Below, one piece after another: positions 7,624-15,594 of a DNA stretch of 64,000 nucleotides. The DNA comes from Phycisphaerales bacterium. GTDB taxonomy: Bacteria; Planctomycetota; Phycisphaerae; Phycisphaerales; SM1A02. Position 1 is the first letter of the stretch. Each line of letters starts with the position of its first letter. The stretch is from the NCBI GenBank assembly GCA_029242715.1, contig JAQWTL010000007.1:310001-374000 (forward strand). Direction: 5' to 3'. The notes below the pieces were generated by a model, which saw only the letters and a list, made by a program, of their open reading frames with translations, was not told the origin of the DNA and made no database searches. The position numbers were made by a program, and so were the translations under genes.

Positions 7624-8381
7624 AGCCGCCTGGACAACGTGTTCGCCGTCGCGCTGGTCCAATTCGTCGCATCAAACGTTGGTATCGACGACTGAATTAT
7701 GAATCAGCCTCTCGACCACGTACACCATGGACACTTCGCGTTGACCTTTCGCTTGTCCTGACTGGCGTCCTGGCACTCATTGCCATCTGGATCCTTCAAT
7801 CAGCCTTCCAGCATGTGACTGACACCAAGACGGTCGACTACCACGCCCGGATGATCAATGATTCAATCGTGCTCTCGCCGGTAGGAAGCGGTACGTCTGG
7901 TACCGGACAAAACACAGTGCATGTCATGCTTGAAACGGCTCGAGCAGGATGGCCCTTTCGGACTGCTACTGTTTATCGAGATCCTCTGGTGAGTTGGTCA
8001 CTTTCAGGCATGGAAGATGTCGTCACACGGACAACACAACCTCGAACTCCCTTGACGGATCATGTCGAACTGGCTCCCCAGATCCGTACGGCCCTCGAAA
8101 CATCGCAGGATGCTGGTATCCGACCCTTCGCAAATGGACATCAAGTAGATGTTGATCTGCTGGTTTTCATTATCGTCACCGGAACAACCTGGATGTTTCT
8201 GTGGTTCTTGTCGCTTCCATTGCTCGGGTTGGTCGGATTCAGTGAAGGAGTCGCGGGGCATGTTGGAAGCGTTCGCCGCCAAGCCCGCCGCCGACAAAAT
8301 CGCTGCGAACAGTGTGGATACGATCTCAAGGGACTGGATTTCACGGCTGCTTGCCCTGAGTGCGGCGCACTGCTGACCTGA
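7614..8381 (+). CDS. Zinc-ribbon membrane protein, unknown function
   Basis: This 255-residue protein starts at a GTG overlapping the end of trpC by 10 nt. It has a basic N-terminus (RVRRRAGPIRRIKRWYRR), one transmembrane segment around residues 43-65 (LVLTGVLALIAIWILQSAF), a roughly 110-residue region that probably lies outside the cytoplasm, and a second membrane segment near 185-210. The C-terminal tail ends in a CEQCGYDLKG...CPECG zinc ribbon, a short domain seen at the ends of many planctomycete membrane proteins. Overlap with trpC suggests co-transcription, but nothing ties it to tryptophan synthesis. Function unknown. Confidence 0.8.
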   Translation: MVIEPPGQRVRRRAGPIRRIKRWYRRLNYESASRPRTPWTLRVDLSLVLTGVLALIAIWILQSAFQHVTDTKTVDYHARMINDSIVLSPVGSGTSGTGQNTVHVMLETARAGWPFRTATVYRDPLVSWSLSGMEDVVTRTTQPRTPLTDHVELAPQIRTALETSQDAGIRPFANGHQVDVDLLVFIIVTGTTWMFLWFLSLPLLGLVGFSEGVAGHVGSVRRQARRRQNRCEQCGYDLKGLDFTAACPECGALLT

Positions 8382-8409
8382 AGCCTGAATGCTGACTACA
8401 CTGAAGCCC

Positions 8410-9156
8410 ATGACACTGGTCCAAACCACGATCGAAGATGGCATTGCCACCGTTATGCTGGATCGCCCCGACAAGCGAAATGCGTTGTCTCTTGATTTGA
8501 TCAACGATCTGGAATCGGCCTTGTCATCAGTGGCTGAAAATGATTCCATTCGGGTCCTGATCCTGGCCGGCGAAGGGAAATCATTCTGTGCCGGAATGGA
8601 TCTCCAGGGTGTCCTCGATGATGCCCCCAGAATGGCGGGAATGCTCCATGGGCTCTCCCGGGCAATGCGTGCCATTCGCAGGCTGCCCGTGCCAACAATC
8701 GCAAGGGTCCAAGGGGCTGCGGTTGGGGGTGGCTGTGGTTTGGCAGTGGTCTGTGACTACGCCATCTCTCACCCAGAAGCGAAATTGGGCTATCCAGAAG
8801 TTGAGCTTGGGGTCTGCCCTGCAGTTGTTGCCCCTTGGCTGATTCGTCGGGTGGGCCCTGGCAGAGCCCGTGGCCTGTTGCTGGCAGGTGGAACGATGAG
8901 CGGACAATCTGCCCTGGAAATTGGCCTTATTGATGAATTAGCCGCCCAGGAAGCCTTGAGTGGCCGAACCAATGAATTTGCTCAAAAACTGGCCTTAGGT
9001 GGCCAAAAAGCCCTCTCGATCACCAAACATTGGCTAAATGAGCTTGAGGGCTCCCTCGTAGATGAATCCTTCGAGCAGGCCGCCCAGATCTCTGCCGAGG
9101 TTATTGCGGGTGAAGAGGCCCAGAATCGCTTGAAACAGATATTCAAAGAATCCTGA
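8410..9156 (+). CDS. Enoyl-CoA hydratase/isomerase family protein
   Basis: This 248-residue crotonase-fold enzyme hydrates or isomerises acyl-CoA double bonds. Family motifs are LDRPDKRNALS, the oxyanion-hole segment SFCAGMDLQGV, and GAAVGGGCGLAVVCDYA followed by YPEVELGVCPAVV. The second catalytic Glu (in YPEVELG) is present. The position of the first (normally GGGxELA) is Gly here, so it may not be a standard two-Glu hydratase. An isomerase or a methylglutaconyl-CoA hydratase-like activity are options. The start at 8410 gives the usual family N-terminus; an in-frame ATG at 8389 is possible. A 323-nt gap separates it from the next crotonase gene. Confidence 0.85.
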   Translation: MTLVQTTIEDGIATVMLDRPDKRNALSLDLINDLESALSSVAENDSIRVLILAGEGKSFCAGMDLQGVLDDAPRMAGMLHGLSRAMRAIRRLPVPTIARVQGAAVGGGCGLAVVCDYAISHPEAKLGYPEVELGVCPAVVAPWLIRRVGPGRARGLLLAGGTMSGQSALEIGLIDELAAQEALSGRTNEFAQKLALGGQKALSITKHWLNELEGSLVDESFEQAAQISAEVIAGEEAQNRLKQIFKES

Positions 9157-9479
9157 GATACCCCAATCCCAGGCCCCTAAGCGATCTATCCACCTCAATG
9201 GCTCCACAACCCATCCAGATGACCTCTCCAAGGCCTGCCTCTGTCCGCTAGAATAGGCCTGTACAGGTCCGGCAGGAGACTTGGACTCAGCTGCCCATGT
9301 TTGGGCAAGCGAGAACCAGGCAACCGATTGGCAAGCCCTTCAAGGCCTGCTCCTCCATGATTGGGGATGCCCGGATCAACGCCCACAAGCCACCCTTGGG
9401 TGGCATTCAGCACTCGCGGCCGATTCGCCTCGCCCGCCATGGGAGATCACCCCCTTCTGATCTTGGAAGGGAGCACGAC
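9157..9479. other. 323-nt intergenic region with candidate -10 element
   Basis: The gap lies between two same-strand crotonase-family genes. An open frame continuing upstream from the second gene covers part of it but has no protein-family character. A TAGAAT hexamer preceded by CGC lies near 9251-9256, about 220 nt before the next start, and could be a -10 promoter element. No convincing -35 is seen. GGGAG about 6 nt before the ATG at 9480 is the ribosome-binding site. No terminator hairpin followed by a T-run was found. Confidence 0.35.
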
Positions 9480-10394
9480 ATGACTACCAGCGTTTCAACC
9501 AGCCAAGCTCCAGTAGAGCCCCTTCCCGTGACCAAACTTCCAGGTGAGGTTGCGATGATCACTCTGGAAAATCCGGGACAGCCACTGGTCATCATGGACC
9601 ACGCTCTGCTCCGCAGGCTTGATAGAACAATTGATGAATTGGAAGACACTCTCAGTGCTGTCTATATCAAGAGTGCTGACGAGCGGGTCTTTGTCGCCGG
9701 TGCGGACCTGAAGGAAATAGATGCTCTGGAAGATGATCAACTCCTGGAGTACCTGGAAGCGGGTGCTCGGACTCTTGGTCGACTGGCCAGTCTCCCCTGT
9801 CATACGGTTGCGCTCTTGAATGGCGCCACACTTGGTGGTGGAATGGAACTGGCATTGCATTGCTCAGCAATCATTGCCACCAGAACAACTCTCAAAGGAA
9901 AGCCCTACCCCATCGGTTTGCCCGAAGCTGGGCTTGGGCTCTGTCCCGGCTGGGGTGGTACGCAGCGTATGCCCGCTCGCATGGATCCCGTCACCGCCAT
10001 CACGGCTACTGCCATGGGACGACCATTCAAAACCAACGAAATTCCAGAAGGTCTCGTGGATGCCTTTGTGGATGGACCCGAGGATCTGGTTGCTCAAGCG
10101 AATGCATGGTGTGGCGAACAGCATGACATTCGTCCACCACGCGCCATCCAGGATGCAGACCCTGAAATGATGCAGGCTGCCCTTGTCACAGCACGTGATT
10201 CCCTTGGGGATGATGCCGCAGCACATGCTGTCTGTGAAGCAATCTGGGCCGGACTTGAGCATGGCATGGAAGCTGGCCTCGCGGCTGAACGAAGGCTGCT
10301 GGTAGCACTTCGCAATACTGAATCAACTAGAACCAAGTTAAATGCATTCTTCGAAGGTGCCCGCTCAGCACCAAGGGAGTCTGATCGTGGCTAA
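9480..10394 (+). CDS. Enoyl-CoA hydratase (FadB/FadJ N-domain-like)
   Basis: This is a 304-residue crotonase-fold protein. The oxyanion motif is ERVFVAGADLKEI, and both catalytic glutamates are in place: TLGGGMELAL and GLPEAGLGLCPGWGGTQRM. The latter segment is typical of the hydratase half of FadB/FadJ multifunctional proteins, but no 3-hydroxyacyl-CoA dehydrogenase domain follows, so this is a stand-alone hydratase. The ATG at 9480 is preceded by GGAAGGGAG. The stop overlaps the acyl-CoA dehydrogenase GTG start by 8 nt, so the two are almost certainly co-translated. They could act in sequence: dehydrogenation, then hydration of enoyl-CoA. Confidence 0.88.
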   Translation: MTTSVSTSQAPVEPLPVTKLPGEVAMITLENPGQPLVIMDHALLRRLDRTIDELEDTLSAVYIKSADERVFVAGADLKEIDALEDDQLLEYLEAGARTLGRLASLPCHTVALLNGATLGGGMELALHCSAIIATRTTLKGKPYPIGLPEAGLGLCPGWGGTQRMPARMDPVTAITATAMGRPFKTNEIPEGLVDAFVDGPEDLVAQANAWCGEQHDIRPPRAIQDADPEMMQAALVTARDSLGDDAAAHAVCEAIWAGLEHGMEAGLAAERRLLVALRNTESTRTKLNAFFEGARSAPRESDRG

Positions 10395-12336
10395 ATCAAA
10401 CCTGACTGACAATCTCAAGAACATCTCCGAGAAAGATCGCAAGCAGATCGAACAGGCCCAGGAAATGCTGGGCCCTGATCCGGAGACCATGGGCTTCGTC
10501 AAGAACCTCTTCTGGGGCAATTACCGCTCCGAACTCATTGCGCCATTCCCTGCAGTCGGCGCGGAGGAAACAGCCCGTTGTGATCAGATGCTGGCTGAGC
10601 TTGATGAATACCTGCGCAACGAACATCCTTCCGCTGAAGTTGATCAGACACAACAGATTCCCGACTGGTGCATCAAACGACTGTTCCAGATGGGCGTCAT
10701 GGGCATGATTGTTCCAAAGGAGTATGGAGGTGGCGGGTTCGGTGTGACCAGCTACAACAGAGTCCTGGAACGCATCGGAATGTCCTGCGGATCCACTGCT
10801 GTGATGGTTTCCGCTCACCAGTCCATTGGTTGCGGAGCCATCGCGCTCTTCGGAACCGACGAACAGAAGCAATATTGGCTGCCAAAGGTGTCCCAGGACA
10901 CGCTTAGCGCATTCTGCCTGTCTGAGCCGAATGTTGGATGTGATGCTGCTGGCCAGGAAACCCGCTGTGAAGTCACCGAGGATGGTGAACATTACATCCT
11001 CAATGGCGAGAAGAAGTGGGCCACTTCCGGCGCACTTGCTGGCATGTTCACTGTCATGTGCAAACAAAACATCACTGACCCGAAGACTGGTCGCGTCAAG
11101 GACCAAATCTCAGCCTTGATCTGCACACCTGACATGGAAGGCATCAAGATCACCAGCCGGAACCGTTCCAAGTGCGGTATCCGCGGAACCTGGCAGGCTC
11201 GCATGACCTTCAAGGATGTCAAGGTCCCTCGAGGAAACCTGTTGCACCGAGAAGGCCGCGGGCTGAAAGTGGCACTCACTTGCCTGAACTGGGGTCGTTG
11301 CACGCTGTCTGCGGGCATGGTTGGTGCTGGCAAGGCTGCCTTTGAACAAGCGATGAAGTGGGCTCGATACCGATACCAGTTTGATCGTGCCATTGGTGAA
11401 TTCGAACTCGTTCGCGAGAAGCTCGCCTACATGAGCGCCATGTGCTACGCCATGGATGCGATGCTCTACATGACCACCGGCATCGTGGATCGTGAAGACG
11501 AAGACATCATGCTGGAGACCGCCATCTGCAAGGTCTTCTGTTCAGAGATGGGCTTTGCCTGCTGTGATGATGCTCTTCAGATCATGGGCGGCGAGGGGTA
11601 CATGACTGAAAACGTCGTCGAAAGGCTCTGGAGAGACTCCAGGATCAACACGATTGTCGAAGGTGCCAACCAGGTCATGCATACATTCGTATTCGCCTAT
11701 GGATCCAAACAGCTTGGCGAATACATGCTTGGGATCAAAGCTGCTCCGCTGAAGCATCTCAAGGCGGCCACAAAAATCGCTGCAGAACTCTTCCTGCATA
11801 TTCGACGAGCCGCCCCCCGCATCACAGGCTTCGATCCATCCCTGCGAAACCACGTCAACACCCTGGAAGCATCTGTCCGCGAGTTCAGTCACCAGGTGAA
11901 GATGATGTTCAAAGTGCATGGCGAGGATCTCATCACCAGCCAGACCATCCAGAAGCGGCTCAGCAGCTGTGTCATCTGGATTCATGCCATGAGCTGCGCT
12001 TTGTCACAATTCGACCGATCCATACGTGAAGGTGTGGAAGGGTCTGCTCGTCGCCTTGAGCAAGCCAACGTGGATCACATTTTCGCCCTGGGGGTCAAGC
12101 AGATCAGGGACAACACCCGATCGCTAGGCCTCAATACGGATGATTCCATGCGTCTGCTTGCTACCGAGCTTGATTCCTTCGTGGAGACCCTTCCTGATTC
12201 TGATTACTTTATTCCAGAAAGAACGCCGGTTGAAACCGCACAAGGCAAGGGGCTCAAGCCTGACCACGATGCGATCCCGCAGTTTGGTGAAGGCAGTGCG
12301 TACCCGGCTTTCCGCGCTGCCTTTGACAAGGCCTAG
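10387..12336 (+). CDS. Long acyl-CoA dehydrogenase (VLCAD/ACAD9-like)
   Basis: This FAD enzyme introduces the alpha-beta double bond into acyl-CoA. At 649 residues it is much longer than the usual 380-residue ACADs and resembles the VLCAD/ACAD9 group with its C-terminal helical extension. Motifs include MGMIVPKEYGGGGFG, AFCLSEPNVGCDA, LNGEKKWATSGA and FDRAIGEFELVREKLA. The catalytic Glu is in INTIVEGANQVM, the position used by VLCAD. The C-terminal part (about 440-649) is the second helical domain. GTG at 10387 is the likely start, with AAGGGAG 7 nt upstream, overlapping the hydratase stop. Its substrate could be fatty or branched-chain acyl-CoA; the leucine dehydrogenase and 2-oxoacid dehydrogenase genes downstream favour a link to amino-acid catabolism. 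Confidence 0.92.
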   Translation: MAKSNLTDNLKNISEKDRKQIEQAQEMLGPDPETMGFVKNLFWGNYRSELIAPFPAVGAEETARCDQMLAELDEYLRNEHPSAEVDQTQQIPDWCIKRLFQMGVMGMIVPKEYGGGGFGVTSYNRVLERIGMSCGSTAVMVSAHQSIGCGAIALFGTDEQKQYWLPKVSQDTLSAFCLSEPNVGCDAAGQETRCEVTEDGEHYILNGEKKWATSGALAGMFTVMCKQNITDPKTGRVKDQISALICTPDMEGIKITSRNRSKCGIRGTWQARMTFKDVKVPRGNLLHREGRGLKVALTCLNWGRCTLSAGMVGAGKAAFEQAMKWARYRYQFDRAIGEFELVREKLAYMSAMCYAMDAMLYMTTGIVDREDEDIMLETAICKVFCSEMGFACCDDALQIMGGEGYMTENVVERLWRDSRINTIVEGANQVMHTFVFAYGSKQLGEYMLGIKAAPLKHLKAATKIAAELFLHIRRAAPRITGFDPSLRNHVNTLEASVREFSHQVKMMFKVHGEDLITSQTIQKRLSSCVIWIHAMSCALSQFDRSIREGVEGSARRLEQANVDHIFALGVKQIRDNTRSLGLNTDDSMRLLATELDSFVETLPDSDYFIPERTPVETAQGKGLKPDHDAIPQFGEGSAYPAFRAAFDKA

Positions 12337-12402
12337 AATACTCCAGCCCCTTCGCACTTCAATGCATTTAAAAACGCCGCACTACCCCTCAGGAAGACAC
12401 AC

Positions 12403-13488
12403 GTGAACGATTCCAACCTCAGCCTCAATGCCCTTGAAGAGATGTCACGATGCGGGCATGAACGCGTGTGTTACCACGTTGACGAGGAAACAGGTCTACG
12501 TGCTCTCATCGCGGTTCATTCCACGAAATTGGGCAACGCTCTTGGTGGCGTTCGGCGATGGCACTACGCCAATGAACACGAAGCACTCTTTGATGTCCTC
12601 AGGCTTTCCGAGGGCATGACCTGGAAAGCGGCCTGTGCCGGACTGGCCATGGGTGGCGCCAAGAGCGTCATCATGCTCCCAGAACGCGGCGCTCCAGGAA
12701 CCCGCGACATCGCCCATGCCATGGGTCGTTTCATTGACACGTTCAATGGCGCCTATATCGGTGCAGAGGATGTCGGGGTATCCCCGGAATTCACCGACTG
12801 GATGCTTGAGAAAACTGACCATGTGATGGGTGGCACTGGTGATGGCCAGGGCGGAGACCCTTCTCCACATACGGCCATGGGCGTCATCTATGGCATGCAG
12901 GCAAGCCTTCGACATGTTGGACGGGACCAGTTTGCCGGACTGACTGTCGCAATACAGGGATTGGGCAGTGTCGGTACCTACCTTGCTCAATTCCTGAACG
13001 AGAGAGGCGCCGAACTCATCGTGGCGGATCACCATGATGACAGGGTCCAGCACATACTGGACACGTGCAACGCAAGAGGCGTCAGCTGTGAAGAGATTCT
13101 TGGAGTCGAATGCGACATCATGGCCCCCTGTGCACTTGGTGCAATCCTTGATGAAAAGAGTATTCCGACACTCAAGACAGGAATCATCTGCGGAGCAGCA
13201 AATAATGTCCTCAGAGATCCAGAAGCCGATGCCCATCGACTCTCGGACAGGGACATCCTGTATGCACCTGACTTTGTCGTGAACGCCGGTGGCCTGATCC
13301 ATCTCGCTGGCCTCTACCTGGGATACACCCTTCCACAACTGGAAGCCATGATTGCCAGGATTGAAGAGACAACCATGACGGTCTTTGAAATGACCAAGGA
13401 ACACAAGACCACGGGCCATGCTGCCCTGGCACTTGCCAAACTGCGAATCGAAGAAGGCACCGCCCAGGAGCAGGTCAATGCCCATTAG
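12403..13488 (+). CDS. Leucine (branched-chain amino acid) dehydrogenase
   Basis: This NAD-dependent enzyme deaminates Leu, Ile or Val to the 2-oxoacid. At 361 residues it matches the Bacillus LeuDH family. Key parts are TKLGNALGGVRRWHY at the substrate site, GMTWKAACAGLAMGGAKS with the catalytic lysines, GAEDVGVS with the conserved Asp, and the NAD-binding motif IQGLGSVGTYLAQFL. The C-terminus has ICGAANNVL and DFVVNAGGLIHLA. The start is GTG with AGGAAG 6 nt upstream. A TAGAAT hexamer 65 nt upstream may be a -10 element. The stop lies inside the start of the E1-alpha gene, so both are coupled, recalling the bcd-bkd arrangement of Bacillus. Confidence 0.93.
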   Translation: MNDSNLSLNALEEMSRCGHERVCYHVDEETGLRALIAVHSTKLGNALGGVRRWHYANEHEALFDVLRLSEGMTWKAACAGLAMGGAKSVIMLPERGAPGTRDIAHAMGRFIDTFNGAYIGAEDVGVSPEFTDWMLEKTDHVMGGTGDGQGGDPSPHTAMGVIYGMQASLRHVGRDQFAGLTVAIQGLGSVGTYLAQFLNERGAELIVADHHDDRVQHILDTCNARGVSCEEILGVECDIMAPCALGAILDEKSIPTLKTGIICGAANNVLRDPEADAHRLSDRDILYAPDFVVNAGGLIHLAGLYLGYTLPQLEAMIARIEETTMTVFEMTKEHKTTGHAALALAKLRIEEGTAQEQVNAH

Positions 13489-14596
13489 CTCGGTCTTTGA
13501 GACCAAGATCGAACGCATTTCAATCCTGGACCATGACGGTTCATTTGATGAATCACTGGGCAAAGGACTGATCCCGGATCAGGATGCTGTTGCCCTGTAC
13601 CGACACATGATGCTGTGTCGACAGTTCGACGAGATTGCCTTCAAGCTTCAACGGTCGGGACGAATGGGTACTTACCCTGAGAACCGTGGCCAGGAAGCAA
13701 CATCACTTGGTGCCGCCTATGTACTTGAAAAAAGTGACTGGCTGGTGACTTGCTATCGGGAGAATGCCGGACTTTTCTGGCGGGGTCTTCCAATGGAAAA
13801 GATCCTGTTGCACTGGATGGGTGATGAACGAGGCAATCAGATCGATCCCGACCTTCACATCACTCCCTTGGCCATTCCGATTGGAACCCAGATGCTCCAT
13901 GCCGTCGGCCTGGCCTGGGCAGACAAGTATCGTGGCGAGAAATCCATCTCGTGCACCTTCTTTGGTGATGGGGCAACCAGCGAGGGGGATTTTCATGAAG
14001 CGATGAACTTCGCTGCGAATCTAGAAATCCCAACCATCTTCTTCTGCCAGAACAACGGCTGGGCCATTTCCGTTCCTACCAAGCTCCAGTGCTCGGCGCC
14101 GACAATTGCACAACGCGCCCTTGCGTATGGCATGAGAACGATTCAAGTTGATGGCAATGACATCTTTGCAGTAGTCAAAGCGGTGCGTGACGCCGCAGAT
14201 CATGCCAGGAAGACATCGCAACCTTCGTTCATTGAAGCAACGACGTATCGCCTGGGTGATCACACTACGGCCGACGATGCACGCCGCTATCGGGATTCCG
14301 ATGAGGTCGAAAAATGGAATCAGCAGGAACCCATGATTCGGTTACGGAAGTACCTGGAACAGCGGGATCTCTGGGACGAGTCTCGCCAGTCCGAAATGCT
14401 TGCCAAAGCCGAGAAGGTCGTCGCTGAAGTCGTCAAGAACGCCGAGGAAATCGAGGATCCGATCCAGACCGACATGTTCGACAGCATGTATGCCTCCATC
14501 CCTGAGAACCTCAAAGCTCAGCGTCGCACGATGCGAACCACGAGTCTGGGGCAGGACCCATCGCAACTCCCCACGCCAAACACGGCCCGAGCCTGA
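13478..14596 (+). CDS. 2-oxoacid dehydrogenase E1 component, alpha subunit
   Basis: The 372-residue ThDP-dependent E1-alpha subunit decarboxylates a 2-oxoacid together with E1-beta. FDEIAFKLQRSGRMGTYPEN and NRGQEATSLGAAY are conserved N-terminal parts. The thiamine diphosphate/Mg motif is GDGATSEGDFHEAMNFAANL followed by FFCQNNGWAIS, and TTYRLGDHTTADDARRYR is the phosphorylation-loop equivalent. Sequence alone does not cleanly separate pyruvate from branched-chain dehydrogenase. Coupling to leucine dehydrogenase argues for the branched-chain enzyme (BkdAA-type). ATG at 13478 has AGGAG upstream and overlaps the previous gene by 11 nt. Confidence 0.92.
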   Translation: MPISSVFETKIERISILDHDGSFDESLGKGLIPDQDAVALYRHMMLCRQFDEIAFKLQRSGRMGTYPENRGQEATSLGAAYVLEKSDWLVTCYRENAGLFWRGLPMEKILLHWMGDERGNQIDPDLHITPLAIPIGTQMLHAVGLAWADKYRGEKSISCTFFGDGATSEGDFHEAMNFAANLEIPTIFFCQNNGWAISVPTKLQCSAPTIAQRALAYGMRTIQVDGNDIFAVVKAVRDAADHARKTSQPSFIEATTYRLGDHTTADDARRYRDSDEVEKWNQQEPMIRLRKYLEQRDLWDESRQSEMLAKAEKVVAEVVKNAEEIEDPIQTDMFDSMYASIPENLKAQRRTMRTTSLGQDPSQLPTPNTARA

Positions 14597-14613
14597 GAAG
14601 GAAACGAATTGCC

Positions 14614-15582
14614 ATGGCGAACCTGACTCTTGTTCAAGCCATCAACCTCGCTCTCATCCAGGAGATGGAGCAAGATGACCGAGTGCTCGTCCTTGGAGAG
14701 GATGTCGGCATCAACGGTGGGGTATTCCGTGTGACAGAAGGTCTGCACAAGCGATTCGGTGGTCATCGCGTCGTCGATTCACCTCTGGCTGAATCCGGCA
14801 TCATCGGCACTGCCGTTGGGCTGGCCATGGGTGGCCTGCGACCCGTTGCCGAAATTCAGTTCGAGGGTTTTCTTGGACCCGCCTATGACCAGATCTGCAC
14901 CCATGCCGCACGCATGCGAACCAGAACCCGTGGTGGGCTCACCGTGCCACTCACCGTTCGTGTTCCCGTTGGCGGTGGCATTCATGCACCTGAGCTTCAC
15001 AGCGACTCGCCCGAAGCCATCTATACGCATACACCTGGCCTCAAGGTCGTAATGCCAAGCTCTCCCTACGATGCCAAAGGCCTGCTTGTAAGTGCCATTC
15101 GTGATCCTGATCCCGTGATCTTCTTCGAGCCCAAGCGAATCTATCGCGCCTTCCGTGAGGAAGTACCTGAAGATGAATACACGGTGCCTATCGGCGAGGC
15201 CCGGATTGTCCGCGAAGGAAGCGAGATGACCATGGTTTCCTGGGGCGCCTCCGTCATTCACTGCATGAATGCGATTGAAGCCAGCGGCCGTGATATCGAG
15301 TTGATCGATCTCCGTACCATCTGCCCGCTGGACATTGATACGGTCGTCACTTCGGTTCGCAAGACTGCCCGTGCCGTCATCGTGCATGAAGCACCTCTGA
15401 CCTGTGGCATCGGTTCTGAACTCAGCGCAAGGATCATGGAGCACTGCTTCCTGGATCTCGAATCACCTGTCCAGCGTGTTGCTGGATTTGATGTCATCAT
15501 GCCCTACTACAAGCTCGAACTTGATTACCTGCCTGATGCAGATCGCATTGGAAAGGCCATCGAGGAAACGGCTGCATACTGA
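14614..15582 (+). CDS. 2-oxoacid dehydrogenase E1 component, beta subunit
   Basis: This 322-residue partner of E1-alpha forms the alpha2beta2 tetramer. It starts with TLVQAINLALIQEMEQDD and VLGEDVGINGGVFR. Active-site and interface segments include DSPLAESGIIGTAVGLAMGG, EIQFEGFLGPAYDQI and the ELHSDSPEAIYTHTPGLKVV stretch with its conserved His and Ser. The C-terminal transketolase domain has ELIDLRTICPLDIDTV and HEAPLTCGIGSEL. It lies 17 nt after E1-alpha and 12 nt before E2, so all three subunits form one operon. Confidence 0.94.
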   Translation: MANLTLVQAINLALIQEMEQDDRVLVLGEDVGINGGVFRVTEGLHKRFGGHRVVDSPLAESGIIGTAVGLAMGGLRPVAEIQFEGFLGPAYDQICTHAARMRTRTRGGLTVPLTVRVPVGGGIHAPELHSDSPEAIYTHTPGLKVVMPSSPYDAKGLLVSAIRDPDPVIFFEPKRIYRAFREEVPEDEYTVPIGEARIVREGSEMTMVSWGASVIHCMNAIEASGRDIELIDLRTICPLDIDTVVTSVRKTARAVIVHEAPLTCGIGSELSARIMEHCFLDLESPVQRVAGFDVIMPYYKLELDYLPDADRIGKAIEETAAY

Positions 15583-15594
15583 TTCTTCCCCACC

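Noticed and set aside
10396-11106. 236-codon frame antisense to the acyl-CoA dehydrogenase
   Set aside because: Shadow of a well-supported gene; the composition is not protein-like.
12326-12339. TTGACA next to TAGAAT before the leucine dehydrogenase gene as a promoter
   Set aside because: The two hexamers are only 5 nt apart, too close to act as -35 and -10, and TTGACA is part of the preceding coding region.
12496-13563. 355-codon open frame antisense to the leucine dehydrogenase gene
   Set aside because: The sense strand encodes a clear enzyme family. The antisense product has no domain or motif and arises from codon bias.
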